From: Falsochrobactrum tianjinense
GTDB taxonomy: Bacteria; Pseudomonadota; Alphaproteobacteria; Rhizobiales; Rhizobiaceae
Direction: 5' to 3'
Assembly: GCF_019100495.1 (NCBI RefSeq)
Contig: NZ_JAHRVA010000004.1
Coordinates: 336,873 to 400,872, forward strand
Length of the DNA: 64,000 bases
The position numbers and the translations under genes are program-made. The notes below the pieces were generated by a model, which was given only the letters and a program-made list of their open reading frames with translations, was not told the DNA's origin and made no database searches. Below, piece by piece: positions 35,316 to 45,014 of this stretch (the stretch's first letter is position 1; each line of letters begins with the position of its first letter).

Positions 35316-36020
35316 ATGACCGAAAATCCTGATACACAAACCTTTGCCCATGTCACCGACTGGGTATTCGATCTGGACAATACGCTTTATCCACACGCCA
35401 CCGATCTTTTTTCCCAGATTGATGTGCGGATGACAAGCTATGTGGAAACCCTGCTGAAACTGCCGCGCGAAGAAGCGCGCAAGATTCAGAAACAGTTTTA
35501 TCTGGAATATGGCACGACATTGAAAGGCCTGATGGAGTGCCATCAGATCGACCCCGATGACTTTCTTCAGAAGGTCCACGATATTGATTATACCTGGCTG
35601 AAGCCTGATCCGGCTTTGGGCAAAGCAATCCGTGCCTTGCCGGGTCGCCGCTTCATCTTCACCAATGGCGACCGCACCCATGCCGAACGCGCCGCCCGGC
35701 AACTGGGCATCCTCGACGATTTCGATGACATTTTCGATATTGTTGCAGCGGGCCTGACGCCCAAACCGGAGCGCGTGACCTATGACCGCTTCCTTGGTGC
35801 ATTCGGTATCGATGCGCGCAAGGCGGTCATGTTCGAGGACCTGGCGCGCAATCTCATCGTGCCAAAAGCACTGGGCATGAAAACCGTTCTTGTCGTACCG
35901 AACAATTTTGAGCCAACTTTTTCAGAAATATGGGAAAGCGATCCGGAATTCACCGATCAGGTGGATTTTGTGACGGATAATCTGACCCATTTTCTGGAAA
36001 AAATTATTGCAAAAAAATAG
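35316..36020 (+). CDS. Pyrimidine 5'-nucleotidase (HAD superfamily, SDT1/PHM8-like)
   Basis: This 234-residue HAD phosphatase dephosphorylates pyrimidine nucleotides in characterised relatives. Motif I is WVFDLDNTLYPHATDLFSQID (about residues 10-30), whose DLDNTLY is diagnostic. Motif II is FTNGDRTHAER, motif III the Lys of PKPERVTYDRFL, and motif IV FEDLARNLIVPKALGM. Length and cap arrangement fit the alphaproteobacterial family. The next gene starts 14 bases before its stop in another frame, suggesting coupling. Confidence 0.87.
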   Translation: MTENPDTQTFAHVTDWVFDLDNTLYPHATDLFSQIDVRMTSYVETLLKLPREEARKIQKQFYLEYGTTLKGLMECHQIDPDDFLQKVHDIDYTWLKPDPALGKAIRALPGRRFIFTNGDRTHAERAARQLGILDDFDDIFDIVAAGLTPKPERVTYDRFLGAFGIDARKAVMFEDLARNLIVPKALGMKTVLVVPNNFEPTFSEIWESDPEFTDQVDFVTDNLTHFLEKIIAKK

Positions 36021-36933
36021 GCGATATACTGGTCTCGAAAAACACATCGATAAGGTGACTCGCCGCCTCGTCGATAACCTTCCCCGCCACCGCATCATTG
36101 ACGCGGCAACAGAGTTTCTGGTGTTCGGACTGAAACAGGCATGGGCGTGCCTGTTTGGAGGCATGATGCTGATAATCATCATCCTCACCCGCTGGCTATG
36201 GCCGGAGGACGGCGCCGGCTTCATCGCGCGCTATGATTTTCTGTTTTTGTCTGCTCTCCTCATCCAGCTTGCAATGCTCGTTTTCAAGCTGGAGGCATTT
36301 GAGGAAGCCAAGGTCATTCTGATTTTCCATGTCGTGGGAACGATAATGGAAATATTCAAGACCCATGCGGGTTCATGGATATATCCTGAAGCCAATTTAT
36401 TCCGCATTGGCGGCGTGCCACTCTTTTCCGGCTTCATGTACGCAGCCGTCGGCTCCTATATGGCGCGCATCAATCGCATTTTCGATATAAGACTCAACAA
36501 CTATCCCCCGCTCTGGGTGACATTCGTCCTCGCCGCCGCCATTTACGTCAATTTCTTCGCTCACCATTTCATCCGGGATATCCGCTGGATTCTGTTCGCG
36601 GCGACGATTGCGCTCTTTATGCACACAAGAATGCATTACCGCGTTTTCCGCTTCGAGCACAGGATGCCGCTTCTGCTGGGCTTCCTGCTCACCTCATTCT
36701 TTATCTGGATTGCCGAAAATATCGGAACCTGGACGCATACATGGCTTTACCCCAACCAGCACAATGGATGGGTGCCGGTCTCTTTCGGCAAGCTCGGCTC
36801 ATGGTATCTTCTGATGATAATTTCGGTCGTGCTGGTAACGCTGGTCCACCGTCCCCGCCCTTATCTATCCGAACATAGCCGCCAAGAGAAAGCGTCCGGC
36901 CCTCACGACCGAACGGTCCCAAATGATGCATGA
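36007..36933 (+). CDS. DUF817 integral membrane protein
   Basis: This roughly 308-residue polytopic membrane protein belongs to the uncharacterised DUF817 family. Eight or so hydrophobic segments are visible. Recurrent features are the HVVGTIMEIFKTHAGSWIYPEANLFRIGGVPLFSGFMYAAVGSY core, FAHHFIRDIRWILF, and the C-terminal NIGTWTHTWLYPNQHNGW with several His and Trp residues, which could bind metal or a lipid head group. The start is uncertain: TTG 36007 overlaps the previous gene and has GGAAAA upstream. No function is established. Confidence 0.78.
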   Translation: MQKNRRYTGLEKHIDKVTRRLVDNLPRHRIIDAATEFLVFGLKQAWACLFGGMMLIIIILTRWLWPEDGAGFIARYDFLFLSALLIQLAMLVFKLEAFEEAKVILIFHVVGTIMEIFKTHAGSWIYPEANLFRIGGVPLFSGFMYAAVGSYMARINRIFDIRLNNYPPLWVTFVLAAAIYVNFFAHHFIRDIRWILFAATIALFMHTRMHYRVFRFEHRMPLLLGFLLTSFFIWIAENIGTWTHTWLYPNQHNGWVPVSFGKLGSWYLLMIISVVLVTLVHRPRPYLSEHSRQEKASGPHDRTVPNDA

Positions 36934-36934
36934 A

Positions 36935-37774
36935 TCAGAGCTTGTAGAAGCTCTTGATCTCCGCCCAGGCTTCTTCCGCCGTATCGACAAAAGTCAGCAA
37001 TTCGATATCGGAAGGCGAGATCGTGCCTTGCTCGGCAAGGAATTCGATATTGATCGCCTTGCTCCAGAAATCCTTGCCAAACAGGATCAGCGGCATGCGC
37101 TCCATACGGTCCGTCTGGATCAGCGTCATGGACTCGAAAAGCTCATCCATCGTGCCGAATCCGCCCGGAAAAACGCAGACAGCCTTGGCACGCATCAGAA
37201 AATGCATCTTGCGCAGGGCGAAATAATGGAAGTTGAAGCATAGTTCCGGCGTCACATATTCATTGGGAGCCTGCTCATGCGGCAGGACGATGTTCAACCC
37301 GATAGTTGGCGCGCCAACATCTGCCGCGCCGCGATTACCAGCCTCCATTACTCCCGGGCCGCCACCCGTCACGATGATGAACTCGCGATAATAGGTTGTT
37401 GCGGAATATTCCGAGCATATCCGGGCAAAACGGCGCGCTTCATCGTAATAGCGCGCATTCGCTTCCAGATTCTTTTTCTGCACTTCGTTCTTGGCAGCCC
37501 AGGCTTCGCCGCCCGGTTCGGGGATGCGCGCCCCCCCAAACATGACCACGGTCGATCTGATTCCACGGTCGGCAAGGATCAATTCCGGCTTGAGAAGTTC
37601 AAGCTGCAACCGCACCGGACGCATGTCCGACCGCGTCATGAAATCATCGTCGGTAAAAGCAAGACGATAGGCCGAAGCCTCCGTCTGGGGTGTCTGCGGC
37701 ACAGTTTTAGCCTGTTTGACAGCTTCCTCGGAATTGGGGAAAGGTGTCCAGCCGGACTTCTCCATCGGGTTCAT
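36935..37774 (-). CDS. LOG-family protein (cytokinin-activating phosphoribohydrolase-like)
   Basis: This 279-residue Rossmann-fold protein was formerly called a lysine decarboxylase. The signature FIIVTGGGPGVMEAGNRGAADVG lies near residues 131-153 and the second motif VFPGGFGTMDELFESMTLIQT near 200-220; together they form the PGGxGTxxE nucleotide-binding site. Members cleave ribose-5-phosphate from nucleoside monophosphates. The N-terminal 70 residues are an extension not found in short LOG proteins, placing it in the long bacterial subgroup. It converges on the DUF817 gene, with one base between stops. Confidence 0.85.
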   Translation of the reverse strand: MNPMEKSGWTPFPNSEEAVKQAKTVPQTPQTEASAYRLAFTDDDFMTRSDMRPVRLQLELLKPELILADRGIRSTVVMFGGARIPEPGGEAWAAKNEVQKKNLEANARYYDEARRFARICSEYSATTYYREFIIVTGGGPGVMEAGNRGAADVGAPTIGLNIVLPHEQAPNEYVTPELCFNFHYFALRKMHFLMRAKAVCVFPGGFGTMDELFESMTLIQTDRMERMPLILFGKDFWSKAINIEFLAEQGTISPSDIELLTFVDTAEEAWAEIKSFYKL

Positions 37775-37977
37775 GCTCTATTCCGCTCCTTTAATTCCTG
37801 ATCTATCTTTGCTTTAGCATGATTTCAGGCGCTATATTCTTAATCTGTCTCAAATTGGCTTCACATTCCGGACATCATCCGGATTGACCCATATAGCGCC
37901 TTCGCTTAATCACTTCACTGACCGCTGCCTCTTGCGAGACGGCAGCCGCTTACCTGCCATTTCATGGAGATTGCTAT

Positions 37978-38832
37978 ATGACCAGGCCAGACTTCGCCTC
38001 CCTTGAGAAGACCATCGACAAGGCCTTTGACGAGCGCGACGGCGTCAACACGGCAACCCGCGGCGAAATCCGCTGCGCCGTCGAGCAATCGCTGCTGTTG
38101 CTTGATCGCGGTGAGGCCCGTGTTGCAGAAAAACAGGCGGACGGCAACTGGCATGTCAATCAATGGCTCAAAAAAGCTGTCCTGCTCTCCTTCCGCCTCA
38201 ATCCCATGGAAGTCATCAAGGGCGGCCCTGGCCAGTCTTCGTGGTGGGACAAGGTTCCCTCGAAATTCAATGGCTGGACGGCTAACGAGTTCGAGACAGC
38301 AGGCTTCCGGGCCGTTCCCAACTGCGTCGTGCGTCATTCGGCCTACATTGCCCCCAACGCCATCCTGATGCCGTCCTTCGTCAATCTCGGCGCTTATGTC
38401 GATGAAGGCACTATGGTCGACACATGGGCCACCGTCGGTTCATGCGCCCAGATCGGCAAGAATGTACACCTGTCTGGCGGCGTGGGTATCGGCGGCGTGC
38501 TGGAGCCGATGCAGGCTGGCCCGACGATCATCGAAGACAATTGCTTCATCGGAGCGCGTTCGGAAGTCGTGGAAGGCTGTATCGTCCGCGAAGGCGCCGT
38601 CCTTGGCATGGGCGTTTTTATCGGCAAATCGACCAAGATTGTCGACCGCGCGACCGGCGAAATCTTCTATGGCGAAGTCCCTGCCTATTCGGTTGTTGTC
38701 GCGGGCACCATGCCCGGCAAGCCTTTTCCCAATGGCGAACCGGGGCCTAGCCTCTACTGCGCGGTGATCGTCAAGCGCGTCGACGAAAAAACCCGCTCAA
38801 AGACATCGATCAATGAATTGCTGCGTGACTGA
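37978..38832 (+). CDS. dapD: 2,3,4,5-tetrahydropyridine-2,6-dicarboxylate N-succinyltransferase
   Basis: This 284-residue enzyme transfers succinyl from succinyl-CoA to tetrahydrodipicolinate in the succinylase branch of lysine/diaminopimelate synthesis. The C-terminal half is a left-handed beta-helix of hexapeptide repeats, and the active-site region [43 protein letters not shown] is intact. The N-terminal helical domain runs to about residue 110. ATG 37978 has a GGAG 11 bases upstream. dapE (40884) and dapB (58997) of the same pathway are in the window but not adjacent. Confidence 0.96.
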   Translation: MTRPDFASLEKTIDKAFDERDGVNTATRGEIRCAVEQSLLLLDRGEARVAEKQADGNWHVNQWLKKAVLLSFRLNPMEVIKGGPGQSSWWDKVPSKFNGWTANEFETAGFRAVPNCVVRHSAYIAPNAILMPSFVNLGAYVDEGTMVDTWATVGSCAQIGKNVHLSGGVGIGGVLEPMQAGPTIIEDNCFIGARSEVVEGCIVREGAVLGMGVFIGKSTKIVDRATGEIFYGEVPAYSVVVAGTMPGKPFPNGEPGPSLYCAVIVKRVDEKTRSKTSINELLRD

Positions 38833-38858
38833 CACGGAACCTCTTCAGTCCAAGAATG

Positions 38859-38895
38859 AAAAAGGCGAAGCCCCGGAGCTTCGCCTTTTATTTTA
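38859..38895. terminator. Terminator between dapD and the small exported-protein genes
   Basis: AAAAGGCGAAGC pairs with GCTTCGCCTTTT, followed by ATTTTAA. The A-run before the stem allows action on the minus strand too. Confidence 0.8.
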
Positions 38896-38910
38896 ATCGC
38901 CCTACAGAAA

Positions 38911-39138
38911 TTATTTCTGATAGCTTGAAGGCGAAGCGTCACCGAAACGATGGGCAGAACCGTCGCTATAGGTCGACTGGCTGATGGATGCAGGGGCGGT
39001 ATAATCAACGCCCTGCGAAGCGACCGGAGTGCGGTCGTTTGCATAAAGGTTGTCAGGTTCGCCAACATAGGGGTTTTCAGCAAAAGCAGCACCTGCACTC
39101 AGGGCAACAGCGGCAGCGGCAAGAACAAACTTCTTCAT
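38911..39138 (-). CDS. Small exported protein, tandem copy A (DUF680-like)
   Basis: This 75-residue protein has a Sec signal peptide (MKKFVLAAAAVALSAGAAFA) and a mature part of 55 residues beginning ENPYVGEPDNLYAND. No cysteine and no catalytic motif is present, and the mature chain is polar and probably disordered. It is 67/75 identical to the neighbouring copy B by direct comparison. The pattern resembles small DUF680 proteins of Rhizobiales, for which no function is known to me. An ATG follows a GGAATTGAA-like purine stretch. Confidence 0.75.
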   Translation of the reverse strand: MKKFVLAAAAVALSAGAAFAENPYVGEPDNLYANDRTPVASQGVDYTAPASISQSTYSDGSAHRFGDASPSSYQK

Positions 39139-39351
39139 TTTTCAATTCCTTTATTCACCCCTTTGGATGGCAACTGGCCGATCTCTCGGGGCCCCGGGAC
39201 AACAAGCTGCCATCCTCCGGGGAGATTACGTTTAAAGCCTTGCGGCGTTTCAGAGGCGAGGAAAACCTCGGGACAATGCCCCGACAAGTTTAACTGAATG
39301 CCGGTTCTCCCAAATCGGGGAGAATGGAGGAACCGACCATTCAGACCATTC

Positions 39352-39579
39352 TTAATTCTGGAAGCTGGATGGCGAAGCATCACCGAAGCGATGAGCCGAT
39401 CCGTCGGTGTAACCGGACTGATTGATGGAAGCAGGGGCCGTATAATCAACGCCCTGTACGGCAACCGGGGTGCGGTCGTTCGCGTAAAGATTGTCAGGTT
39501 CGCCAACATATGGATTTTCGGCAAAAGCCGCACCGGCGCTCAGAGCGAGGGCAGCAGCAGCAAGAACGATCTTTTTCAT
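39352..39579 (-). CDS. Small exported protein, tandem copy B (DUF680-like)
   Basis: This 75-residue paralogue of copy A has the same signal peptide (MKKIVLAAAALALSAGAAFA) and mature start. The eight differences are scattered (for example F4I, V11L, T56G, K75N). Its ATG has AAGGAGAT upstream, a better ribosome site than copy A's. The copies are 213 bases apart and read in the same direction, so they arose by tandem duplication and may be expressed separately. Confidence 0.75.
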   Translation of the reverse strand: MKKIVLAAAALALSAGAAFAENPYVGEPDNLYANDRTPVAVQGVDYTAPASINQSGYTDGSAHRFGDASPSSFQN

Positions 39580-40047
39580 TTTCTATCTCCTTGAAGTGTG
39601 GAGCGACGTTCAGTGCGTCGTTCCCATGCACTTCAAATGGGAGACAATGAGAGGAATTTCCAGTCACGAAAAAGTTTTGCCGATCACATATCTGTGCACC
39701 TTATTTTACCAAAAGTCTTTTCTATACAAGAAAATAACCTAATTAAAACAAAAGTTTGCACTGATACCTGTATTAACAAAACTGTTGCGTATGTGTCGTG
39801 TTCACGAATAGAGAACAGTCTGTGCAGACTTACTGTATCAATATAGAGAACAATAAACCGCTTTGGCGCCAATAACTCACCACCTTCCCCTCTCCAACCG
39901 CACTGCGACGGGTTCATGCTGGAAGGATATCCTCCGTATCATTGTCAGTATTCGTGAGGAATAATCGGAGGAGAACAGCGCCGCTCATGATCCGTTTGCG
40001 AGACCATGAGCTAAAAAGCGTGCTGCTCGAAAATGATCTACCCAGTG
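39580..40047. other. 468-base AT-rich gap with a dyad but no convincing gene
   Basis: Positions 39680-39870 are clearly richer in A+T than their surroundings. I see a perfect AGTCTG-TG-CAGACT palindrome at 39817-39830, flanked by two direct copies of ATAGAGAACA (39808-39817 and 39843-39852). An open frame of about 80 codons here has no coding character. Confidence 0.5.
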
Positions 40048-40626
40048 TCAGTTGCCAGCGACAGCAACCGAACGCCCAATAACAGAGACCCACTGGCCAG
40101 CGTGGCCGGGCGACTGCATCTTTATATAGCGGTAGGAGGTCTTCTCGACCGGCAGCACTTCGCCGCGCAAATTGTCGAGAATGAGATCACCATGATCGGT
40201 GCGCACTGTCAGCACGACATGCGGCTCGTGACCCTGAACCATCGTGATCAGAAGCTGCGAGGCAGCCATACCGTGCGCCATAAGTTGCGCACGCTTCATC
40301 AGCACATAATCCTCGCAATCACCTTTACCGTTGGCCGGAATGTCCCAGTGATCGCGCTTGCGGTAATTATCCCTGTCGGAAACCGGCCTGATCCGCCGGT
40401 TGATGGAAGCGTTCACTCCTTGCAGCAATTTCATGCGCGCCTGCGTCAGTTTCATTGGCGGCAGAACACGCTGCGCACGACAATCGCGCGGATTGCGCTT
40501 GCAATAATCCAGATGTCCATAAGGAATGCTTGTCAGTCCGCCCGCCTCGCTCCACTGTGCCGCTTTGGCCGGAACGTGCACGATACCTAACAACGCCGTC
40601 ATACCGACGAAAACCAGTAAACGCAT
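40048..40626 (-). CDS. Bacterial transglutaminase-like cysteine peptidase (BTLCP)
   Basis: This 192-residue exported protein has an N-terminal signal peptide (MRLLVFVGMTALLGIVHVPAKA) and a transglutaminase-like fold. The catalytic Cys is in NGKGDCEDYVLMKRAQL (about residue 103), the His in HEPHVVLTVRTDHGD, and the Asp in LILDNLRGEV. Together they make the Cys-His-Asp triad of the family; the LapG peptidase that cuts the biofilm adhesin LapA is a distant relative. No LapD or adhesin neighbour is present here. It is a single gene. Confidence 0.86.
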   Translation of the reverse strand: MRLLVFVGMTALLGIVHVPAKAAQWSEAGGLTSIPYGHLDYCKRNPRDCRAQRVLPPMKLTQARMKLLQGVNASINRRIRPVSDRDNYRKRDHWDIPANGKGDCEDYVLMKRAQLMAHGMAASQLLITMVQGHEPHVVLTVRTDHGDLILDNLRGEVLPVEKTSYRYIKMQSPGHAGQWVSVIGRSVAVAGN

Positions 40627-40883
40627 CGCCTGTTCCCATTTTCAAGCGCCCTGATGGGCTATTTCCCGTCAACGGACCCGTTTTCCGGATCTCTTTATCA
40701 ACTGTTTTTTAACTAACGATGACAAAGCCTCCGAGGTCAAGGAAATTCGCTCTTACAGGCTGGGCCGAACCACACACTCAGGGTGGGTCGACGATGGTTA
40801 CGCCATGACGGATTATTGTTTCATCTGGACGTTTCCCGATCTAATCTCATGACACCCGATTCTCAGAATGAAGTCTTGACATT

Positions 40884-42095
40884 ATGCGTTTGCCAACCGA
40901 TCCCGCCGAAAATCTCGCCGCGCTTATTCGCTGCCCATCCGTTACGCCCGCCGAAGGCGGGGCCTTATCGGCGCTTGAAGCCATGTTGAAACCCTTAGGA
41001 TTTTCCATTGAACGTCCGGTTTTCAGCGATGAAAATACGCCGGATATTGAAAATCTTTATGCCCGCAAGTCGGGAAACGGCCCACACCTGATGTTCGCCG
41101 GGCATACGGATGTTGTGCCGCCCGGCGAAGAAGCGGACTGGAGGCATCCGCCTTTTTCCGCCGCAATCGAAGATGGCGTTATGTATGGGCGCGGCGCGGT
41201 CGACATGAAGGGCGGTATTGCCTGTTTCATCGCCGCGGTGGCCCGCCATTTTGAAAAGCATGAAACATTGAACGGCAGCATTTCCTTTCTCATCACAGGC
41301 GATGAAGAAGGTCCCGCCGTCAACGGTACGGTGAAGCTGCTCGAATGGGCAAGCGCGCGCGGGGAAAACTGGGATGCATCGCTTGTCGGCGAGCCGACAA
41401 ATCCCACCGTGCTCGGCGATATGATAAAAATCGGGCGGCGCGGTTCCCTTTCCGGCACGATCACGGTTCATGGCGTGCAAGGTCACGCCGCCTATCCGCA
41501 TCTCGCGGAAAATCCAGTGCGCGGGATAACCGCTCTGGTGAACAGCCTTCTCTATCCGACGTTCGACGAAGGCACGGCAGATTTTCAGGCCAGCAATCTG
41601 GAAGTGACCTCCATTGATGTCGGTAACAAGGCCACCAACGTCATCCCTGCCAAAGCGACAGCCTCCTTCAATATCCGCTTCAATGACACATGGACGGCGG
41701 AAAGCCTGCAAGGCGAGATCGTATCGCGCCTGCAAAAAGCCTCGTATGATAACCGTCTGCGTCCCGGACGCGATGCCCCGGTTGACTATGATCTGGTCTG
41801 GCGAGAACAGCCCAGCCATGTTTTCCTCACGCGCGACGAGAAACTGATCGGCGCTCTGAGTGCCTCGGTCGAAGCCGTCACCGGAAAATACCCCGAACTC
41901 TCAACCTCCGGCGGCACCTCCGACGCCCGCTTTATCAAGGATTATTGCCCGGTAGTCGAATTTGGCCTTGTCGGCCAAACCATGCATATGGTGGATGAAC
42001 GGGTCGCGATTGCGGACCTTGAGGGTCTTACGCAAATCTACGAACGCTTCATCGCTGATTTCTTCAGGGCAGCCTCGTCCGGCACCCATATGTAA
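40884..42095 (+). CDS. dapE: Succinyl-diaminopimelate desuccinylase
   Basis: This 403-residue M20-family zinc hydrolase releases succinate from N-succinyl-LL-diaminopimelate. Zinc ligands appear in [11 protein letters not shown] (His, residue about 73), [10 protein letters not shown] (Asp), [12 protein letters not shown] (catalytic Glu and ligand), the Glu of VGEPTNP, and the late His in GQTMHMVDE. The dimerisation domain contains [24 protein letters not shown]. The start is ATG 40884. A hypothetical membrane protein follows 14 bases later. Confidence 0.95.
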   Translation: MRLPTDPAENLAALIRCPSVTPAEGGALSALEAMLKPLGFSIERPVFSDENTPDIENLYARKSGNGPHLMFAGHTDVVPPGEEADWRHPPFSAAIEDGVMYGRGAVDMKGGIACFIAAVARHFEKHETLNGSISFLITGDEEGPAVNGTVKLLEWASARGENWDASLVGEPTNPTVLGDMIKIGRRGSLSGTITVHGVQGHAAYPHLAENPVRGITALVNSLLYPTFDEGTADFQASNLEVTSIDVGNKATNVIPAKATASFNIRFNDTWTAESLQGEIVSRLQKASYDNRLRPGRDAPVDYDLVWREQPSHVFLTRDEKLIGALSASVEAVTGKYPELSTSGGTSDARFIKDYCPVVEFGLVGQTMHMVDERVAIADLEGLTQIYERFIADFFRAASSGTHM

Positions 42096-42109
42096 AGGTA
42101 CAGAGGGCC

Positions 42110-42709
42110 ATGCCCAGTCTGGATGATATTTTCAGATATTTCACGGGCGTCTGGAAGATGATGCTTGGCCGAAAGGATGGCCTGAGCTATCTCGACATTT
42201 CCGCCGAAGACTTCTGGACATCGTTCAGCGCGATCCTCGTCGCTCTGCCACCGCTATTAAGTACATGGGTCGCCTATGCTGCCGATCTGACCGCCGGTCG
42301 CGAGGAAGCGGCCCTGCGGCTGGCAATCGTTATCCGTGCCGCTTTCGTCGATATTGCCGCATGGGTCATCCCGCTTGCCGTCATCGGCCTGCTAGCCCAG
42401 CGCATCGGAATTGCAAAACGTTATGCAGCCTATGTAATCGCCACCAATTGGGGAAGTGCGCTGCTAGCGTGGATTTTCGCGCCGATCACCTTGCTGCAAC
42501 TGTTTTTTCCGGGACAATTCGATGTGGCAACGCTCTTCGCCTTCATCATGTTCGGCGTTTCCATAGTTTTCAGCTATCGGCTGACTTGGGTCGTTCTTCA
42601 GCGGCCGCATGTCTATGTCGCGCCATTTTTTGCCTCCGTTTTCTTCGGATCGCTGTTCATAACCGTGCTCCTGCAACAGCTATTCGGCATCGGCCTCGAA
42701 ACCTATTAA
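42110..42709 (+). CDS. Hypothetical integral membrane protein
   Basis: This 199-residue protein has four to five hydrophobic segments beginning at about residues 38, 84, 118 and 138, and a C-terminal one around [24 protein letters not shown] do not recognise a family with certainty; similarly arranged proteins exist beside dapE in related genomes. It is co-directional with dapE, 14 bases apart, so it is probably co-transcribed. Its stop overlaps that of the convergent truA by four bases. No catalytic residues can be named. Confidence 0.7.
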   Translation: MPSLDDIFRYFTGVWKMMLGRKDGLSYLDISAEDFWTSFSAILVALPPLLSTWVAYAADLTAGREEAALRLAIVIRAAFVDIAAWVIPLAVIGLLAQRIGIAKRYAAYVIATNWGSALLAWIFAPITLLQLFFPGQFDVATLFAFIMFGVSIVFSYRLTWVVLQRPHVYVAPFFASVFFGSLFITVLLQQLFGIGLETY

Positions 42710-43461
42710 TGCGGAAAGGCGTAGTCCACACCGATCAGATAAAGCCCATAAGGCGGCGCAACCTGTCCACATGCCTTGCGGTCCCTGGCTTCCAGCGCCG
42801 CCTGCAAATCGTCTGCCGTCCAGCGCCCCACGCCCACTTCCATCAGGCTGCCCGCAAAGGAGCGCACCTGATTATGCAGGAAGGAGCGCGCTGAAACCCG
42901 CATTTCGACATATTCTCCGTTGCGGGTGATATCGAGCCGGTCCAGCGTCTTCACCGGACTTTTAGCCTGACACTGCGTGGCGCGAAAAGTCGTGAAATCA
43001 TGCTCGCCCAGAAGAAGCTGGGCCGCTTCATGCATCGCCTCGTGATCAAGACGCTTCTGCACCCACCATGCTCTTTGATAATCGACCGCCAGCGGGGCAC
43101 GGCGGTTATGAATACGATAAAGATAATGCCGCGCAAGTGCCGAAAAACGTGCATCAAATATGTCTGTGGTCTTCTCGACATTGAGTATGCTTATACGCTC
43201 GCGGGCCATGATGAGATGCGCGTTGACGGCATCGCGCACCTTGCTCGCGCCCCAGTCCTTTGCCAGATCGACATGCGCAACCTGCGCAAGTGCATGCACA
43301 CCCGCATCGGTGCGTCCAGCAGCGCCCAACGTCAGTTCTTCCCCGCAGAATTTCCTGAAAGCCTGCTCGATCGCCCCCTGCACACTATGGCTGTTGGTCT
43401 GCCGCTGCCATCCGGCATAGGGCGTACCGTCATATTCCACCGTAAGCTTGTAGCGCGGCAC
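42706..43461 (-). CDS. truA: tRNA pseudouridine(38-40) synthase TruA
   Basis: This 251-residue enzyme makes pseudouridine at positions 38-40 of the tRNA anticodon arm. The catalytic Asp is in [20 protein letters not shown] (about residue 56). Start [18 protein letters not shown] and later segments [16 protein letters not shown] and [19 protein letters not shown] are characteristic. I use GTG 43461, which gives the length I remember for Brucella TruA. It follows fmt by four bases on the minus strand, in a def-fmt-truA operon. Confidence 0.94.
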   Translation of the reverse strand: MPRYKLTVEYDGTPYAGWQRQTNSHSVQGAIEQAFRKFCGEELTLGAAGRTDAGVHALAQVAHVDLAKDWGASKVRDAVNAHLIMARERISILNVEKTTDIFDARFSALARHYLYRIHNRRAPLAVDYQRAWWVQKRLDHEAMHEAAQLLLGEHDFTTFRATQCQAKSPVKTLDRLDITRNGEYVEMRVSARSFLHNQVRSFAGSLMEVGVGRWTADDLQAALEARDRKACGQVAPPYGLYLIGVDYAFPH

Positions 43462-43465
43462 TGGC

Positions 43466-44386
43466 TCACAAAACCTTTGTAACCTGCGCACCGCGCAGGA
43501 ATTCCGCCGCAGGCAACGGCTTGCCACCGGAACGTTGTAACGTTACCAGCCGCACCGCACCTTCACCGCAGGCAATGGTTAGCATGTCATCAAGCACTGC
43601 GCCCGGTTCGCCCGAGCCTTCGCCAAGGGTGGAGCGCTGTAATTTCACCCGCTCGACAGCACCATTAATTTCCATCTCGCACCATGCACCAGGAAAAGGC
43701 GCCAGGCCGCGAATGGCGTTGTGTACGTCTTTGGCCGGTTTCGACCAGTCGATGCGGGCTTCCGCCTTGTCAATCTTGGCGGCGTAGGTCACGCCTTCTT
43801 CGGCCTGCGGTTGGAGCGTCAGGCTTTCGCGTTCAAGGGCGCCCAGTGCGCGCACCATAAGGTCAGCACCAGCCATGCTCAGCCGATTATGCAATTCTCC
43901 CGCCGTCATATCCGGCGTGATAGCAATCTTTTCCGCCATAGCGACCGGGCCGGTATCCAGCCCTTCATCCATTTTCATGATCATCATGCCGGTCTCGGCA
44001 TCGCCTGCCATGATCGCCCGCTGAATGGGCGCCGCACCGCGCCAGCGCGGCAGAAGCGATGCGTGCCCATTATAGCAACCCAGCCGTGGCGTATCCAGAA
44101 TGGCTTTGGGCAGCAAAAGCCCATAGGCCACAACGATAGCCACATCGGCTTCGAGACTTACGAAAACGTCCTGCTCTTCCACGCCCTTGAGGCTTTTTGG
44201 CGTGAAAACGGGAATGCCGAATTCCTCGGCCTTCTCATGTACTGGCGATCTGGTCAGTTCCAGACCTCGCCGGCCTGCCGGGCGCGGGGGCTGCGTATAG
44301 ACCGCTGCCACCTCATAGCCATGCCCGATGATCGCAGTGAGGATAGGCACCGAAAACTCCGGCGTTCCCATAAAGACGATACGCAT
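43466..44386 (-). CDS. fmt: Methionyl-tRNA formyltransferase
   Basis: This 306-residue enzyme formylates initiator Met-tRNA with 10-formyltetrahydrofolate. The N-terminal Rossmann core is [13 protein letters not shown] (residues 4-16), with the catalytic Asn-His-Asp set in [22 protein letters not shown] and the SLLPRWRG loop. The C-terminal OB-like domain contains [29 protein letters not shown] 44386 shares its A with the def stop (TGATG), so translation is coupled. A GTG one codon earlier is less likely. Confidence 0.95.
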   Translation of the reverse strand: MRIVFMGTPEFSVPILTAIIGHGYEVAAVYTQPPRPAGRRGLELTRSPVHEKAEEFGIPVFTPKSLKGVEEQDVFVSLEADVAIVVAYGLLLPKAILDTPRLGCYNGHASLLPRWRGAAPIQRAIMAGDAETGMMIMKMDEGLDTGPVAMAEKIAITPDMTAGELHNRLSMAGADLMVRALGALERESLTLQPQAEEGVTYAAKIDKAEARIDWSKPAKDVHNAIRGLAPFPGAWCEMEINGAVERVKLQRSTLGEGSGEPGAVLDDMLTIACGEGAVRLVTLQRSGGKPLPAAEFLRGAQVTKVL

Positions 44387-44913
44387 CACAAAACCTTTTT
44401 AGAGGCACGCTGACTGGCAAGCTTCTTGAATTTCTTGATGACCATATCGCGCTTGAGCTTGGAAATATGATCAATGAAAAGCACGCCGTTGAGATGGTCG
44501 ATCTCATGCTGCAAACAGGTCGCCATCAAGCCATCAGCCTCTATCGATCGTGGCTTGCCGTCCACATCGAAATAATTGACCTTCACCGTCGCCGGCCGTT
44601 CCACTTCCGCATAATAATCCGGGATCGACAGACAGCCTTCCTCATAGGTGCTTCCCTCGTCCGATGAGACGACAATCTCGGGATTAATGAACACATGGGG
44701 CGCCTTCTCTTCGCCATCCTTGGCGAGGTCGATAACCAACATACGGATCGGCTCGCCCACCTGAATGGCGGCAAGGCCAATGCCCGGCGCCTCATACATG
44801 GTGTCGAACATGTCACCGACAAATTTGCGCAACTGATCGTCAAAGCGTTCGACAGGCTTGGAAACCTGACGCAAAACGGGATCGGGAAGAATGATAAGCG
44901 GTTTTACTGACAT
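44386..44913 (-). CDS. def: Peptide deformylase
   Basis: This 175-residue metalloprotease removes N-formyl from nascent proteins. The three motifs are [10 protein letters not shown] (about residues 45-54), EEGCLSIP with the metal-binding Cys (about 92-99), and [17 protein letters not shown], the HExxH site (about 135-151). ATG 44913 gives the Brucella-type N-terminus [15 protein letters not shown]. It is the first gene of the def-fmt-truA operon and is divergent from rmuC. Confidence 0.95.
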   Translation of the reverse strand: MSVKPLIILPDPVLRQVSKPVERFDDQLRKFVGDMFDTMYEAPGIGLAAIQVGEPIRMLVIDLAKDGEEKAPHVFINPEIVVSSDEGSTYEEGCLSIPDYYAEVERPATVKVNYFDVDGKPRSIEADGLMATCLQHEIDHLNGVLFIDHISKLKRDMVIKKFKKLASQRASKKVL

Positions 44914-45014
44914 GCGCTTCACGTAATCGCTTGCGCATAAATCGTCAATTGTCCTTTATAAAATGTTCTTGTTTTGATCTCATCATTGCTTCACGAATCA
45001 GCTAAGCTGGAAAA

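Noticed and set aside
37801..37977. A further RIME-like copy before dapD
   Set aside because: Only the short AGCATGAT string is shared; no inverted partner is present.
39598..39846. An 82-codon plus-strand frame in the AT-rich gap
   Set aside because: No ribosome site, no domain, low-complexity ends; better seen as non-coding.
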